Assembly: GCF_014204915.1 (NCBI RefSeq)
Contig: NZ_JACHMH010000001.1
Coordinates: 8,457,501 to 8,521,500 of the forward strand
DNA: 64,000 nucleotides
Reading direction: 5' to 3'
DNA from: Crossiella cryophila
Lineage (GTDB): Bacteria > Actinomycetota > Actinomycetes > Mycobacteriales > Pseudonocardiaceae
The notes below the pieces were generated by a model. That model searched no databases, was not told the origin of the DNA, and saw only the letters and a list, made by a program, of their open reading frames with translations. Shown here one piece after another: positions 25,716 through 33,882 of the stretch; within the stretch, counting starts at the first letter, position 1, and the number at the start of each line of letters is the position of its first letter. Both the position numbers and the translations under genes were made by a program.

Positions 25716-27374
25716 TCAGGCCAGCCAGATCGCAGTGTCCGGCGGCAGCTCGCCCGCCTCGGTCAGTCCGCCGCTGGCCAGCAGCACCCGCTCGTGCGCG
25801 GGCAGCGCGACCGGTTCGGCGGCCAGGTTGACCACGCAGGTGAAGCCGGGCGGGCGGTGGAAGGCCAGCACGTCGGCGCCGAGTTCCAGCCAGCGCATCG
25901 GGCCGTCACCGAGTGCGGGCAGCTCCCGGCGCAACCGCAGCGCCTCCCGGTAGAGCGCGTGCATCGAGGCCGGATCCTGTCGCTGCGCCTGGGCGGTGTG
26001 CCCGGACCACTCGGCGGGCTGCGGCAGCCAGGGCACCGAGCCCTCGGGTCCGAAGCCGAACGGGGCGGCCTGGCCGGACCAGGGCAGTGGCACCCGGCAG
26101 CCGTCCCGGCCGGGGTCCGCGCCCTGGGTGCGGGCGAACACCGGGTCCTCGCGCAGCTCGTCCGGCACGTCCTCGATCTCCCACAGCCCCAGCTCCTCCC
26201 CTTGGTACACATAGGCTCCGCCGGGCAGGGACAGGCTGAGCAGGGCGGCCGCGCGGGCCCGGCGGGCGCCGAGTTCACGGTCAACCGGGGTGCCGTGGCG
26301 GCGGTCGGCGAAGGTGAAGCCGGTGTCGCCTGGCCTGCCGTAGCGGGTGACGTGCCGGGTCACGTCGTGGTTGGACAGCACCCAGGTGGGCGGCGCGCCC
26401 ACCGGCGCGTGACTGTCCACTGTGGCCTGGATGACCGTCTTGAGTTGCCCGGCTTCCCAAGGGCAGGAAAGGAAATCGAAGTTGAACGCCGAGTGCAGCT
26501 CGTCCGGGCGCAGGTAGCGGGCGAAGCGCACCGGGTCGGGCAGCCACATCTCGCCGACGAAGATCCGGTCCTCGCCGTACTCCTGGGCGATCCGCCGCCA
26601 GGCCCGGTAGATCTCGTGCACGCCGTCGAGGTCGGAGAAGGGCAGTTGTCCGTTGGCCCCGGCCACATCGGGCAGTCCGGGCGCCTTGACCAGGCCGTCG
26701 GCCACGTCGATGCGCAGCCCGTCCACGCCGCGGTCGAACCAGAACCGGAGGATGTCGGCGAACTCCGCGTGCACCTCGGGGTTGGTCCAGTTGAGGTCGG
26801 GCTGCTCGGCGGCGTAGAGGTGCAGGTACCACTCACCCGGCCTGCCGTCGGCCTCGGTGACCCTGGTCCAGGCCGGTCCGCCGAAGCGGGACTGCCAGTC
26901 GTTCGGCGGTTCGGACCCGTCCGCGCCGCGGCCCGGCCGGAACCAGAACCGTTGCCGCGCGGGCGATCCCGGTTCGGCGGCCAGTGCCTCGGCGAACCAG
27001 GGATGCCGGTCCGAGCAGTGGTTGGGCACGATGTCGATGATGATCCGGATGCCCAGCCGGTGCGCCTGCTCGATGAACTCCTCGGCCTGGGCCAGGGTGC
27101 CGAAGACCGGTTCGATGTCCCGGTAGTCGGCCACGTCGTAGCCGCCGTCGGCCATCGGCGAGGGATACCAGGGGCTGAACCAGATCGCGTCGATGCCCAG
27201 TTCGGCCAGGTAGGGCAGCTTGGCCAGGGCCCCGGCGAGGTCGCCGACGCCGTCCCCGTCGCCGTCGGCGAAGCTGCGCAGGTAGACCTGGTAGATCGCC
27301 GCCCCGCGCCACCAGGACGTCCCTTGTCCGTCCACAGTGGACTGAGTTGCAGAGGTGCGCTCGGAGGAGATCAC
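25716..27374 (-). CDS. GH13 alpha-glucosidase (AglA-like)
   Basis: A 552-residue cytoplasmic family 13 glycosidase, expected to release glucose from alpha-glucosides brought in by the adjacent ABC importer. GTG 27374 has GGAAGG 7 nt upstream. GH13 regions are intact: DIVPNHCSDRHPWF (region I), GLRIDVADG with the nucleophile Asp, FVGEMWLP with the acid/base Glu, and VLSNHDVTRH with the stabilising Asp. The QPDLNWTNPEV segment is typical of oligo-1,6-glucosidase/alpha-glucosidases. There is no signal peptide. Last gene of a five-gene same-strand locus; order matches actinobacterial agl loci. Confidence 0.9.
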   Translation of the reverse strand: MISSERTSATQSTVDGQGTSWWRGAAIYQVYLRSFADGDGDGVGDLAGALAKLPYLAELGIDAIWFSPWYPSPMADGGYDVADYRDIEPVFGTLAQAEEFIEQAHRLGIRIIIDIVPNHCSDRHPWFAEALAAEPGSPARQRFWFRPGRGADGSEPPNDWQSRFGGPAWTRVTEADGRPGEWYLHLYAAEQPDLNWTNPEVHAEFADILRFWFDRGVDGLRIDVADGLVKAPGLPDVAGANGQLPFSDLDGVHEIYRAWRRIAQEYGEDRIFVGEMWLPDPVRFARYLRPDELHSAFNFDFLSCPWEAGQLKTVIQATVDSHAPVGAPPTWVLSNHDVTRHVTRYGRPGDTGFTFADRRHGTPVDRELGARRARAAALLSLSLPGGAYVYQGEELGLWEIEDVPDELREDPVFARTQGADPGRDGCRVPLPWSGQAAPFGFGPEGSVPWLPQPAEWSGHTAQAQRQDPASMHALYREALRLRRELPALGDGPMRWLELGADVLAFHRPPGFTCVVNLAAEPVALPAHERVLLASGGLTEAGELPPDTAIWLA

Positions 27375-27399
27375 GATGCCGCCTTCCGGAGAGGTGTGC

Positions 27400-28275
27400 T
27401 TAGCCCTTGAGGCTGCCGGCGGTCAGGCCGGCCAGGATCTGGCGTTGGAACACAAGGAAAACCAGGATCATCGGGATGCTGGCCAGCACCAGTCCCGCGG
27501 TGAGCACGTTGAGCGCGGTGTCCGGCGCGACCCGTTCCAGCGCGACGCTGAGCGTCTGCTCGTTGGGGTCGGAGAAGACCAGCAGCGGCCAGATGAAGTC
27601 CTTCCACGCGGTGACCAGCGCGACGATGGACACCACGGCCAGGATCGGCCGGGAGATCGGCAGCACGATGCTGATCAGCACCCGCACCGGTCCCGCGCCG
27701 TCCATCCTGGCCGCTTCCAGGAGTTCGCCGGGGATCTCGTCGAAGAACCGCTTGAGCAGGTAGATGTTGAACGCGCTGGCCGCCGCGGGCAGCCAGATGC
27801 CAGCCGGGTTGTTGAGCAGGTTCACCCCGAACAGCGGCACGTCGGCGATGGTCATGTAGGTCGGCACCAGCAGCGCCGAGGCGGGCAGCATCAGCGTGGC
27901 CAGCATCAGGCCGAGGATCACGTTGCCCAGCACCGGTCGCAGCTTGGACAGCGCGTAGGCGGCAGGCACGCACACCGCGAGCTGCACCAGCACCGCACCT
28001 CCGGCCACGATCAGCGTGTTGAGGAAGTACCGGCCCAGGTCCAGCTCCTGCCAGGCCTGCCAGAAGGTCTCCGGGAACCAGGTCTCGGGCACCACCGACG
28101 GCGGGGTCCTGGCCAGTTCCACCGGCGACTTCATCGCGCCGGTCACCGCCCAGTACAACGGGAAGACGAAGGCCAGCAGGAACAGCACCAGCACAACGCC
28201 GAACACGAGCCAGTACAAGGCTTTCCCGCGCGGGGAACGCAGTGCGGCCGGGGAGACCAGGGTGCGCGTGGACAT
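27400..28275 (-). CDS. ABC sugar transporter permease (MalG-type)
   Basis: A 291-residue inner-membrane permease with about six helices. ATG 28275 follows the upstream permease stop by 2 nt, so translation is coupled. The EAA loop that contacts the ATPase is LLEAARMDGAGPVRVLISI. The N-terminal helix ALYWLVFGVVLVLFLLAFVF and the final YLxxQRQILAGLTAGSLKG-like ending (VFQRQILAGLTAGSLKG) are hallmarks of MalG-type CUT1 permeases. No ATPase gene is nearby; CUT1 systems in actinomycetes commonly share the MsiK ATPase. Confidence 0.92.
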   Translation of the reverse strand: MSTRTLVSPAALRSPRGKALYWLVFGVVLVLFLLAFVFPLYWAVTGAMKSPVELARTPPSVVPETWFPETFWQAWQELDLGRYFLNTLIVAGGAVLVQLAVCVPAAYALSKLRPVLGNVILGLMLATLMLPASALLVPTYMTIADVPLFGVNLLNNPAGIWLPAAASAFNIYLLKRFFDEIPGELLEAARMDGAGPVRVLISIVLPISRPILAVVSIVALVTAWKDFIWPLLVFSDPNEQTLSVALERVAPDTALNVLTAGLVLASIPMILVFLVFQRQILAGLTAGSLKG

Positions 28276-28277
28276 GA

Positions 28278-29204
28278 TCAGCTCCTGGTCCTGGTCAGCC
28301 GCACATAGGTGGCGGAGAAGATGCCGAGCACCACGAACAGCAGCAGGCTCAGCGCGCTGGCCGTGCCGAAGTCGTTGTAGTAGAAGGCATAGCGGTAGAG
28401 CAGGAGCAGCAGCGTGACGGTGGCGTCCTCTGGTCCGCCGCCGGTCATCACATACGGTTCGGTGAACACCTGCATGGTCGCCACCACCTGCAACAGCAGC
28501 AGCACCAGCAGCACGAACCGGGTCTGCGGGATGGTGACGTGCACCAGTCGCCGCCACAGGTTCGCGCCGTCGAGTTCGGCCGCCTCGTACAGCTCGCCGG
28601 GGATGGTCTGCAGCGCGGCCAGGTAGATCAGCGTGGTGCTGCCCATGTTGGCCCAGGTGGAGACCAGCACCAGCGAGATCATCGCGGTGCTGCCGGAGTC
28701 CAGCCAGCTCAGTCCGGGCAGGCCGACCGCACGCAGGCCCTCGTTGAACAGGCCGGGTCCCGGGTTGTAGAACCACTTCCACAGCAACGCGGTCACCACC
28801 GGCGGCAACATCACCGGCAGGTACACCGCGACCCGGAAGAACGACCGCGCGTGCCGCAACTCGTTGAGCACCACCGCGGTCAGGAACGGCACCGCGAAAC
28901 CGAGCAGCAGCGCCAGACCGGTGAACAGCAGGGTGTTGCGCCAGGCCGCGCCGAAGAGCGGGTCGTTGAACAGCCGCTCGAAGTTCTCGAAACCGACCCA
29001 GCTGGGCGGGTTCACGAAGTCCACCTGCTGGAAGCTGAGCAGCACGCCGCGGATCAGCGGCCACCAGGAGAACAGCGCGAAGACCACCAGCGCGGCGGCG
29101 AGCAGGCCGTAGGCGGTGAGGTTCTCACCGAGCTTGCGGCGCCACCGGCCCTGCACCGGCGGCGCCACCTCACTCAGTTCACCTGAGCTGCGCGAGAACA
29201 CCAT
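28278..29204 (-). CDS. ABC sugar transporter permease (MalF-type)
   Basis: A 308-residue membrane permease with six predicted helices, first AYGLLAAALVVFALFSWWPL. The EAA motif reads LYEAAELDGANLWRRLVHVTI. The end YAFYYNDFGTASALSLLLFV is typical of MalF/UgpA-like CUT1 permeases. ATG 29204 overlaps the lipoprotein gene by 26 bp; a GTG at 29168, just past that stop, is an alternative start with a GAG-rich ribosome site. It works with the next permease and the lipoprotein to import an oligosaccharide. Confidence 0.92.
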   Translation of the reverse strand: MVFSRSSGELSEVAPPVQGRWRRKLGENLTAYGLLAAALVVFALFSWWPLIRGVLLSFQQVDFVNPPSWVGFENFERLFNDPLFGAAWRNTLLFTGLALLLGFAVPFLTAVVLNELRHARSFFRVAVYLPVMLPPVVTALLWKWFYNPGPGLFNEGLRAVGLPGLSWLDSGSTAMISLVLVSTWANMGSTTLIYLAALQTIPGELYEAAELDGANLWRRLVHVTIPQTRFVLLVLLLLQVVATMQVFTEPYVMTGGGPEDATVTLLLLLYRYAFYYNDFGTASALSLLLFVVLGIFSATYVRLTRTRS

Positions 29205-30540
29205 TGACCTTGGTTTCCGCCTCGGCGAGCACCTGGCCGATGTTGACGTCCTTGTTGGTCAGCACCGCCTGCATCACCGTGTCCAGCGCGGCGTAGACCT
29301 GCTGGGCGCTGGGCGGTTCCAGGTTGCCCTTCAGGCTGGGCGCGGCGGTGATGTAGGGCTGGTAGTTGGCCACCGGGATGGTCGCGTTGGCGGCCTTGAA
29401 CTTCTCCTGCTGCTCGCGCACCGGGCCGACCCAGACGTCGGCGGCTGGCGGCACGGGCAGGCCGATCGGCTGCTTCTGCTCGGCGTAGCGCTTGAGGTTG
29501 CCCTCGATCCGGGACGGGTCGAGGAACTTCCAGCGCAGCCAGGTCAGGCCGGCCTTGATCTTCTCCGGGGTGGCCTTGGGGCTGATCATGTAGCCCTCGC
29601 CGCCGATCAGCGTGCCCTGGCCGCCGGGCAGCGGGGCGAGGCCGTAGTCCTCGTACTTGCCGTTGAACTGGTTGACCAGCACCGGCACGTTGTCCGGGGC
29701 GGCGATGTACATGCCGAGCTGCCCCGCGCCCATCAGCCGCTGCAGGTCGGGGATCTCCAGGAGTTGCTTGCTGCCCATGGAGTCATCGGTCCAGCGCATG
29801 TCATGGAGGTGTTGCAGGGCGGCCTTGCCCTTGTCGTTGTTGAAGTCGGCCTTCCAGGTCTCGCCCTCCTGGCGGGCCACGCTGACGCCGAGGGAGTTGA
29901 GCCAGCTGGTCAGGTGCCAGCCGCCCTGGTTGTTCTTGCTCAGCTCACCGAAGCCGACCACACCGTTGCCCAGCGCGCTGATCTTCTTGGCGGCCTCGCG
30001 CACCTCGGCCCAGGTGGCCGGGGGCTTGGCCGGATCGAGGCCGGCCTTGCTGAACAGGGTGCGGTTGTAGAGCAGGCCCATCGAGTAGTTGGCGGTGGGC
30101 AGGCCGTACTGGCGGCCCTTGGCGTCCTTGAACACCTGGGTGAGCTGCGGGTTCAGCTCACCGGCCAGCGGCACGTCCTTGAGGTGGTCGGTGATGTCGG
30201 CGGCCTGGCGGCGGGCGATGATCTGCGCCGGGTCGGTGAGGTAGACGTAGAAGACGTCCTCGAGCTGGCCGCCGGAGAGCTTGGTGGCGAAGGTCTTCGG
30301 GTCCATGAAGCCTTCGCGCGGCTCGATGTCGATGTTCGGGTTGGCCGCCTCGAACGCGGCCACGTCCTCGTCGAAGATCTTGCGCTGGAAGGCCTGGGTG
30401 CCCGGCGGCTGGCCGTTGACGGAGATCTTGACCTTGCCGCCGGCCGCGGGCGCCGCGTCGCCGCCGCACCCGGCCATGGTCAGGCCGAGTCCGGCGACGA
30501 GCAGTACTCCGATGGCGCTGCGGGTACGAGGTCTCAGCAT
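29179..30540 (-). CDS. Sugar-binding lipoprotein of ABC importer
   Basis: A 453-residue extracellular solute-binding protein (family 1, CUT1). ATG 30540 has AGAGG 8 nt upstream. The signal sequence ends in the lipobox TMAGCGG, so Cys is lipidated and the protein stays membrane-anchored. The fold is supported by VAAFEAANPNIDIEPREG, YGLPTANYSMGLLYNRTLF, TWAEVREAAKKI and GLTWLRWKFLDPSRI. It is first of the transport genes downstream of the LacI regulator. Gene order suggests an alpha-glucoside such as maltose, trehalose or sucrose, but the ligand is not proven. Confidence 0.92.
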   Translation of the reverse strand: MLRPRTRSAIGVLLVAGLGLTMAGCGGDAAPAAGGKVKISVNGQPPGTQAFQRKIFDEDVAAFEAANPNIDIEPREGFMDPKTFATKLSGGQLEDVFYVYLTDPAQIIARRQAADITDHLKDVPLAGELNPQLTQVFKDAKGRQYGLPTANYSMGLLYNRTLFSKAGLDPAKPPATWAEVREAAKKISALGNGVVGFGELSKNNQGGWHLTSWLNSLGVSVARQEGETWKADFNNDKGKAALQHLHDMRWTDDSMGSKQLLEIPDLQRLMGAGQLGMYIAAPDNVPVLVNQFNGKYEDYGLAPLPGGQGTLIGGEGYMISPKATPEKIKAGLTWLRWKFLDPSRIEGNLKRYAEQKQPIGLPVPPAADVWVGPVREQQEKFKAANATIPVANYQPYITAAPSLKGNLEPPSAQQVYAALDTVMQAVLTNKDVNIGQVLAEAETKVNGVLAQLR

Positions 30541-30684
30541 CGCTCGTGCCTCTTCTCGGTGGGAGGTCGCTCCGGCGGGACCTGTGGCGCGGCTCACGAT
30601 AGGAGCCCAGCCCGCCGGAGTGCAATATCCCGATGAGATTAAGCAAGAAGTTGACTGATTCTCGTTATCTACTCGCGCACCCCG

Positions 30685-31695
30685 TCACTTCTCCGGTGCG
30701 GGCGCGGTGGAGCCGCGGACCACCAGTTCCGGCTCGAAGAGCAGCTCCTCCGCGGTGACCTCGGCGCCGTTGATCTGCGCCGCGAGCAGGTCCACCGCGG
30801 CCCGGCCCATGGCCTCGATGGGCTGGCGGATGGTGGTCAGCGGCGGGTCGGTGCAGTTCATGAACGCGGAGTCGTCGTAGCCGATGACCGAGACGTCCGA
30901 CGGTACCGCCATCCCACGCCGCCGCACCGCCCGGACGGTGCCCAGCGCGAGGGGGTCGGAGGCGCAGACGATGCCGGTGACGCCGCGTTCGATCAGCCGG
31001 GCGGCCGCGGCCTGGCCGCCTTCCAGGGAGAACATGGCGTGCCCGACCCATTCGGCGGGCACGGTGAGCCCGGCTTTGGCGGCCGAGGCGGTGAAGGCGG
31101 CGAGTTTGCGCCGGGAGGGCAGGTGGTCGGGCGGGCCGAGCACCATGCCGACCTTGGTGTGCCCGAGGGAGAGCAGGTGGGTCAGCGCCTGTTCGGCGGC
31201 GACGGCGTCGTCGCAGGAGACCCTGGGGAAGCCGAGTTCGTCGATGCCGGCGTTGACCAGCACGGTGGGCAGCTGGCGTTCGACCAGGCGGCGGTAGTGC
31301 TCGTGCGAGGCGTCGGCCTGGGCGTAGGAGCCGCCGGCGAAGAGCACCCCGGAGACGTGCTGGGCGAGCAGCAGTTCGACGTAGTCGGCCTCGGAGACCC
31401 CGCCAGCGGTGCGGGTGCACAGCACGGGGGTGAATCCCTGCTGGGCCAGCGCGTTGCCCATGATCTCGGCGAAGGCGGGGAAGATCGGGTTCTGCAGTTC
31501 GGGCAGCACCAGGCCGACCAGCCGGGCGCGTTCGCCGCGGAGCTGGGTGGGGCGCTCGTAGCCCAGCACGTCGAGTGCGGTGAGCACGGCGTTGCGGGTG
31601 GACTCGGAGACGCCGGGTTTGCCGTTGAGCACCCGGCTGACCGTCGCCTCACTCACCCCGACCTTGCGCGCCACCTCGGCGAGTCGTCGAGTCAT
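30685..31695 (-). CDS. LacI-family regulator of the alpha-glucoside locus
   Basis: A 336-residue repressor. ATG 31695 is chosen because the LacI helix-turn-helix follows directly (LAEVARKVGVSEATVSRVLNG, residues 6-26) and then the hinge region. No Shine-Dalgarno sequence is visible, so it may be leaderless. The periplasmic-binding-protein-like effector domain shows VGLVLPELQNPIFPAFAEIM, VSVIGYDDSAFMN and TTIRQPIEAMGR. It lies 144 bp upstream of the lipoprotein gene on the same strand. CTTGCA repeats just upstream resemble the sites used by MalR-like regulators in Streptomyces. Confidence 0.92.
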   Translation of the reverse strand: MTRRLAEVARKVGVSEATVSRVLNGKPGVSESTRNAVLTALDVLGYERPTQLRGERARLVGLVLPELQNPIFPAFAEIMGNALAQQGFTPVLCTRTAGGVSEADYVELLLAQHVSGVLFAGGSYAQADASHEHYRRLVERQLPTVLVNAGIDELGFPRVSCDDAVAAEQALTHLLSLGHTKVGMVLGPPDHLPSRRKLAAFTASAAKAGLTVPAEWVGHAMFSLEGGQAAAARLIERGVTGIVCASDPLALGTVRAVRRRGMAVPSDVSVIGYDDSAFMNCTDPPLTTIRQPIEAMGRAAVDLLAAQINGAEVTAEELLFEPELVVRGSTAPAPEK

Positions 31696-31709
31696 GAGGC
31701 AATGATGAC

Positions 31710-31754
31710 GCAAGCGAGCGCAAGATGCATACATTTCTTGCAGCAGGCTTGCAA
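31710..31754. promoter_or_regulatory. CTTGC repeat cluster upstream of lacI-type gene
   Basis: CTTGCAG (31737-31743) and CTTGCAA (31748-31754) are direct repeats one helical turn apart. GCAAG, the reverse complement of CTTGC, occurs at 31710-31714 and 31720-31724, again one turn apart. Directly repeated CTTGCAG motifs are known near Streptomyces maltose and amylase genes, so autoregulation is likely. Confidence 0.55.
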
Positions 31755-31805
31755 CGTGTCGGATCCGCTCCGCCGCGGCGGGTGCCCGTGCGAAGATCCC
31801 CGGCG

Positions 31806-32342
31806 ATGTCCGACAACAACAGCCGCCTGGCAATCACCCTGGCCGCCATCGGCGTGGTCGCCGCGGTCGTCTCCGCTTCCACGGATGTGTTCGGCCTGTT
31901 CAAGGACGAACCGGCGCCCTCGGGCAACCCCGGTGCCGCACCGGTGGGTGAGCCCGGTGGCGGTGCCCCACCGGCGACTCCGGCCGGGCCGAGGAAGGTG
32001 GACTGGCAGGGCACGCTGGTGCTCGACAGCAGTGGCCTCGACCTGGACACCACCCCGCCGACCCGCAAGCCCAAGGCCGAGGACTGGGACTTCTACTACG
32101 GCACGCCGCAGCTGATCACCTTCAGGGCCAGCTCGAAGAACCTGGCCCGCTGGACCGGGTCGCAGCCGCCCACCGCCGAGGAGTGCGGCCAGTTGCTGGC
32201 GGCCGAGTCGGTGCACAAGGCGAACATCGCCCAGGGCCACGTCTACTGCGCCCGGTCCGGACTCGGCCGACTCGCCCTGCTGAAGATCACCGGCCCCAAG
32301 GGCGACGGCCAGGGCGCCGAAGTGACGCTGTGGCATCCCTGA
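31806..32342 (+). CDS. Hypothetical membrane-anchored protein
   Basis: A 178-residue protein from ATG 31806. A single hydrophobic helix (RLAITLAAIGVVAAVVSAS) anchors it; a Pro/Gly linker of about 35 residues and an extracytoplasmic domain of about 110 residues follow. That domain has DWQGTLVLDSSGLDLDT, YGTPQLITF, two Cys (EECGQLL, HVYCARS) that could pair, and a final LLKITGPKGDGQGAEVTLWHP. This pattern is common in actinobacterial proteins of unknown role. The downstream nfi gene overlaps its end. Confidence 0.7.
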   Translation: MSDNNSRLAITLAAIGVVAAVVSASTDVFGLFKDEPAPSGNPGAAPVGEPGGGAPPATPAGPRKVDWQGTLVLDSSGLDLDTTPPTRKPKAEDWDFYYGTPQLITFRASSKNLARWTGSQPPTAEECGQLLAAESVHKANIAQGHVYCARSGLGRLALLKITGPKGDGQGAEVTLWHP

Positions 32343-32998
32343 TCCCACCCGCCACGGAGGCGGAGGCCCGCGCCATCCAGCAGGCCCTGCGCACCCAGGT
32401 CGACACCACCGGCCCCGGCCCACAGCGCCCGGCCACGGTCGCGGGCCTGGACGTCGCCTACGCCAAGGACGAGCGCACCCTGGCCGCCGCCGTGGTGCTG
32501 CTCGACTTCGCCACCCACGAGGTGCTCGCCGAGTCCACCGCCACCGGCGTGCCCGCCTTCGACTACATCCCCGGCCTGTTCGCCTTCCGCGAGCTGCCCA
32601 CCCTGCTCACCGCCCTGTCCCGCCTGCCGGCCACCCCGGACCTGCTGGTCGTCGACGGCCACGGCCTGGCCCACCCACACCGCTTCGGCCTGGCCTGCCA
32701 CCTGGGTGTGCTGACCGGGCTGCCGGTGTTCGGGGTGGGCAAGACGCGGCTGATCGGCACGGCGGCGGAACCGGGTCCGGACCGCGGCGCGCACAGCGAT
32801 CTGGTGGACGAGGGCGAGCTGGTGGGGCGGGTGCTGCGCACGCGGCCGGGGGTGAAACCGGTGTATGTCTCGGTGGGGCACCGGATCGACCTGGACACGG
32901 CCTGCGCGCACACGCTGGCGCTGACGCCGAGCTACCGGCTGCCGGAGACGACCCGCGCCGCCGATCAGGCCTGCCGCCGCGCGCTGGCCGCGGGCTGA
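32330..32998 (+). CDS. nfi: Endonuclease V
   Basis: A 222-residue endonuclease V. The enzyme cuts the second phosphodiester bond 3' of deaminated bases, mainly (deoxy)inosine, in DNA or RNA. Motifs are complete: TVAGLDVAY with the metal Asp, YIPGLFAFRELP with the wedge Pro-Gly and catalytic Glu, VDGHGLAHPHRFGLACHLGV with Asp and the His pair, and GVGKTRL. GTG 32330 overlaps the previous gene by 13 bp; the ribosome site is weak, so the exact start is uncertain. It is followed 23 bp later by the EVE-DUF3883 gene, also linked to altered bases. Confidence 0.9.
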   Translation: MASLIPPATEAEARAIQQALRTQVDTTGPGPQRPATVAGLDVAYAKDERTLAAAVVLLDFATHEVLAESTATGVPAFDYIPGLFAFRELPTLLTALSRLPATPDLLVVDGHGLAHPHRFGLACHLGVLTGLPVFGVGKTRLIGTAAEPGPDRGAHSDLVDEGELVGRVLRTRPGVKPVYVSVGHRIDLDTACAHTLALTPSYRLPETTRAADQACRRALAAG

Positions 32999-33021
32999 TC
33001 GCTTCTGACACACTCCTGATC

Positions 33022-33876
33022 ATGGGGGAGAACAAGAAAATCGGGGGCTGGCTGCTGTCCGGCAACCCCAAGCGCTTCAACGTCCCGGCGTTGCTCGCCG
33101 ACGAAACCCACCCGAAGCTGCTGCAGTGGTCGGTAGTGCGGGGTGCCAAGCCTGACTCCCGGGCCAACCGGATGCGGGCCGGGCAGCGGATCTTCCTCTG
33201 GCTCAGTGGCGACCAGGCGGGGCTGTGGGGTGCGGGCCACGTCACCGGCCTCGTCCAGTCGGGACCGCCACGAACCCATCAGCAGTACTGGGCGAACGCG
33301 GCCGAGCTGGCCAAGGCCAAGGCTTTTGTGCCGGTCGACCTGCCGATCTGGGAAACGCCGATCTCGCGGGACACCGTGCGTGCCTTCCCCGGACTGGACA
33401 AGCTCACCATCCTCAAACAGCCCTACGGGTCCAACCCGTTCGAGCTGACACCGGAACAGCTTGCCGCACTGGAGGATCTACTCAGCCTGCCACCCGGTCT
33501 GCCGCCGACCGGCTCAGGTGCGGGGTTCGGGTCCGCTGAGCTGAACCGGAAGGTCGAGTTGGCCGCGATGGCCGCGGTCACCGATTACTACGCGAAGCGG
33601 GGCGCGCGGGTCGAGGATGTCAGCCTGCACCGGCGCGGCTGGGACCTCGACTGTCACCTGGGCAACGGCGAGGTGCTGCGGGTCGAGGTCAAGGGCGTGC
33701 GTGGGGACCGTCCACGGTTCCTGTTAACCCGCAACGAGTTCGCCAAGGCGACCCGGCCGGATTGGCGACTCGCCGTGGTCACTGGAGCCCTGACCTCGCC
33801 GAAGGTCGCCATCCACCGGGGAGACCGGATCCGCGGGCTCGCTGACCCGATCCAGTACCAGGTCACGCTGCCTTGA
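33022..33876 (+). CDS. EVE domain fused to DUF3883 nuclease-like domain
   Basis: A 284-residue soluble protein. Residues of about 8-155 look like an EVE domain (PUA-like fold that binds modified bases): GGWLLSGNPKRFNV, QWSVVRGAKP, GQRIFLWLSGDQAGLWGAGHVTG. A Pro/Gly linker follows. Residues of about 180-284 match DUF3883, whose fold resembles PD-(D/E)xK nucleases: NRKVELAAMAAVTDYY, then GWDLDC, LRVEVKG, with D-ExK spacing of an active site, and FLLTRNEFAKA. EVE and nuclease fusions have been proposed to recognise and cut modified phage DNA. Nuclease activity here is inference. Its neighbour is endonuclease V, 23 bp upstream. Confidence 0.8.
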   Translation: MGENKKIGGWLLSGNPKRFNVPALLADETHPKLLQWSVVRGAKPDSRANRMRAGQRIFLWLSGDQAGLWGAGHVTGLVQSGPPRTHQQYWANAAELAKAKAFVPVDLPIWETPISRDTVRAFPGLDKLTILKQPYGSNPFELTPEQLAALEDLLSLPPGLPPTGSGAGFGSAELNRKVELAAMAAVTDYYAKRGARVEDVSLHRRGWDLDCHLGNGEVLRVEVKGVRGDRPRFLLTRNEFAKATRPDWRLAVVTGALTSPKVAIHRGDRIRGLADPIQYQVTLP

Positions 33877-33882
33877 GCTGAC

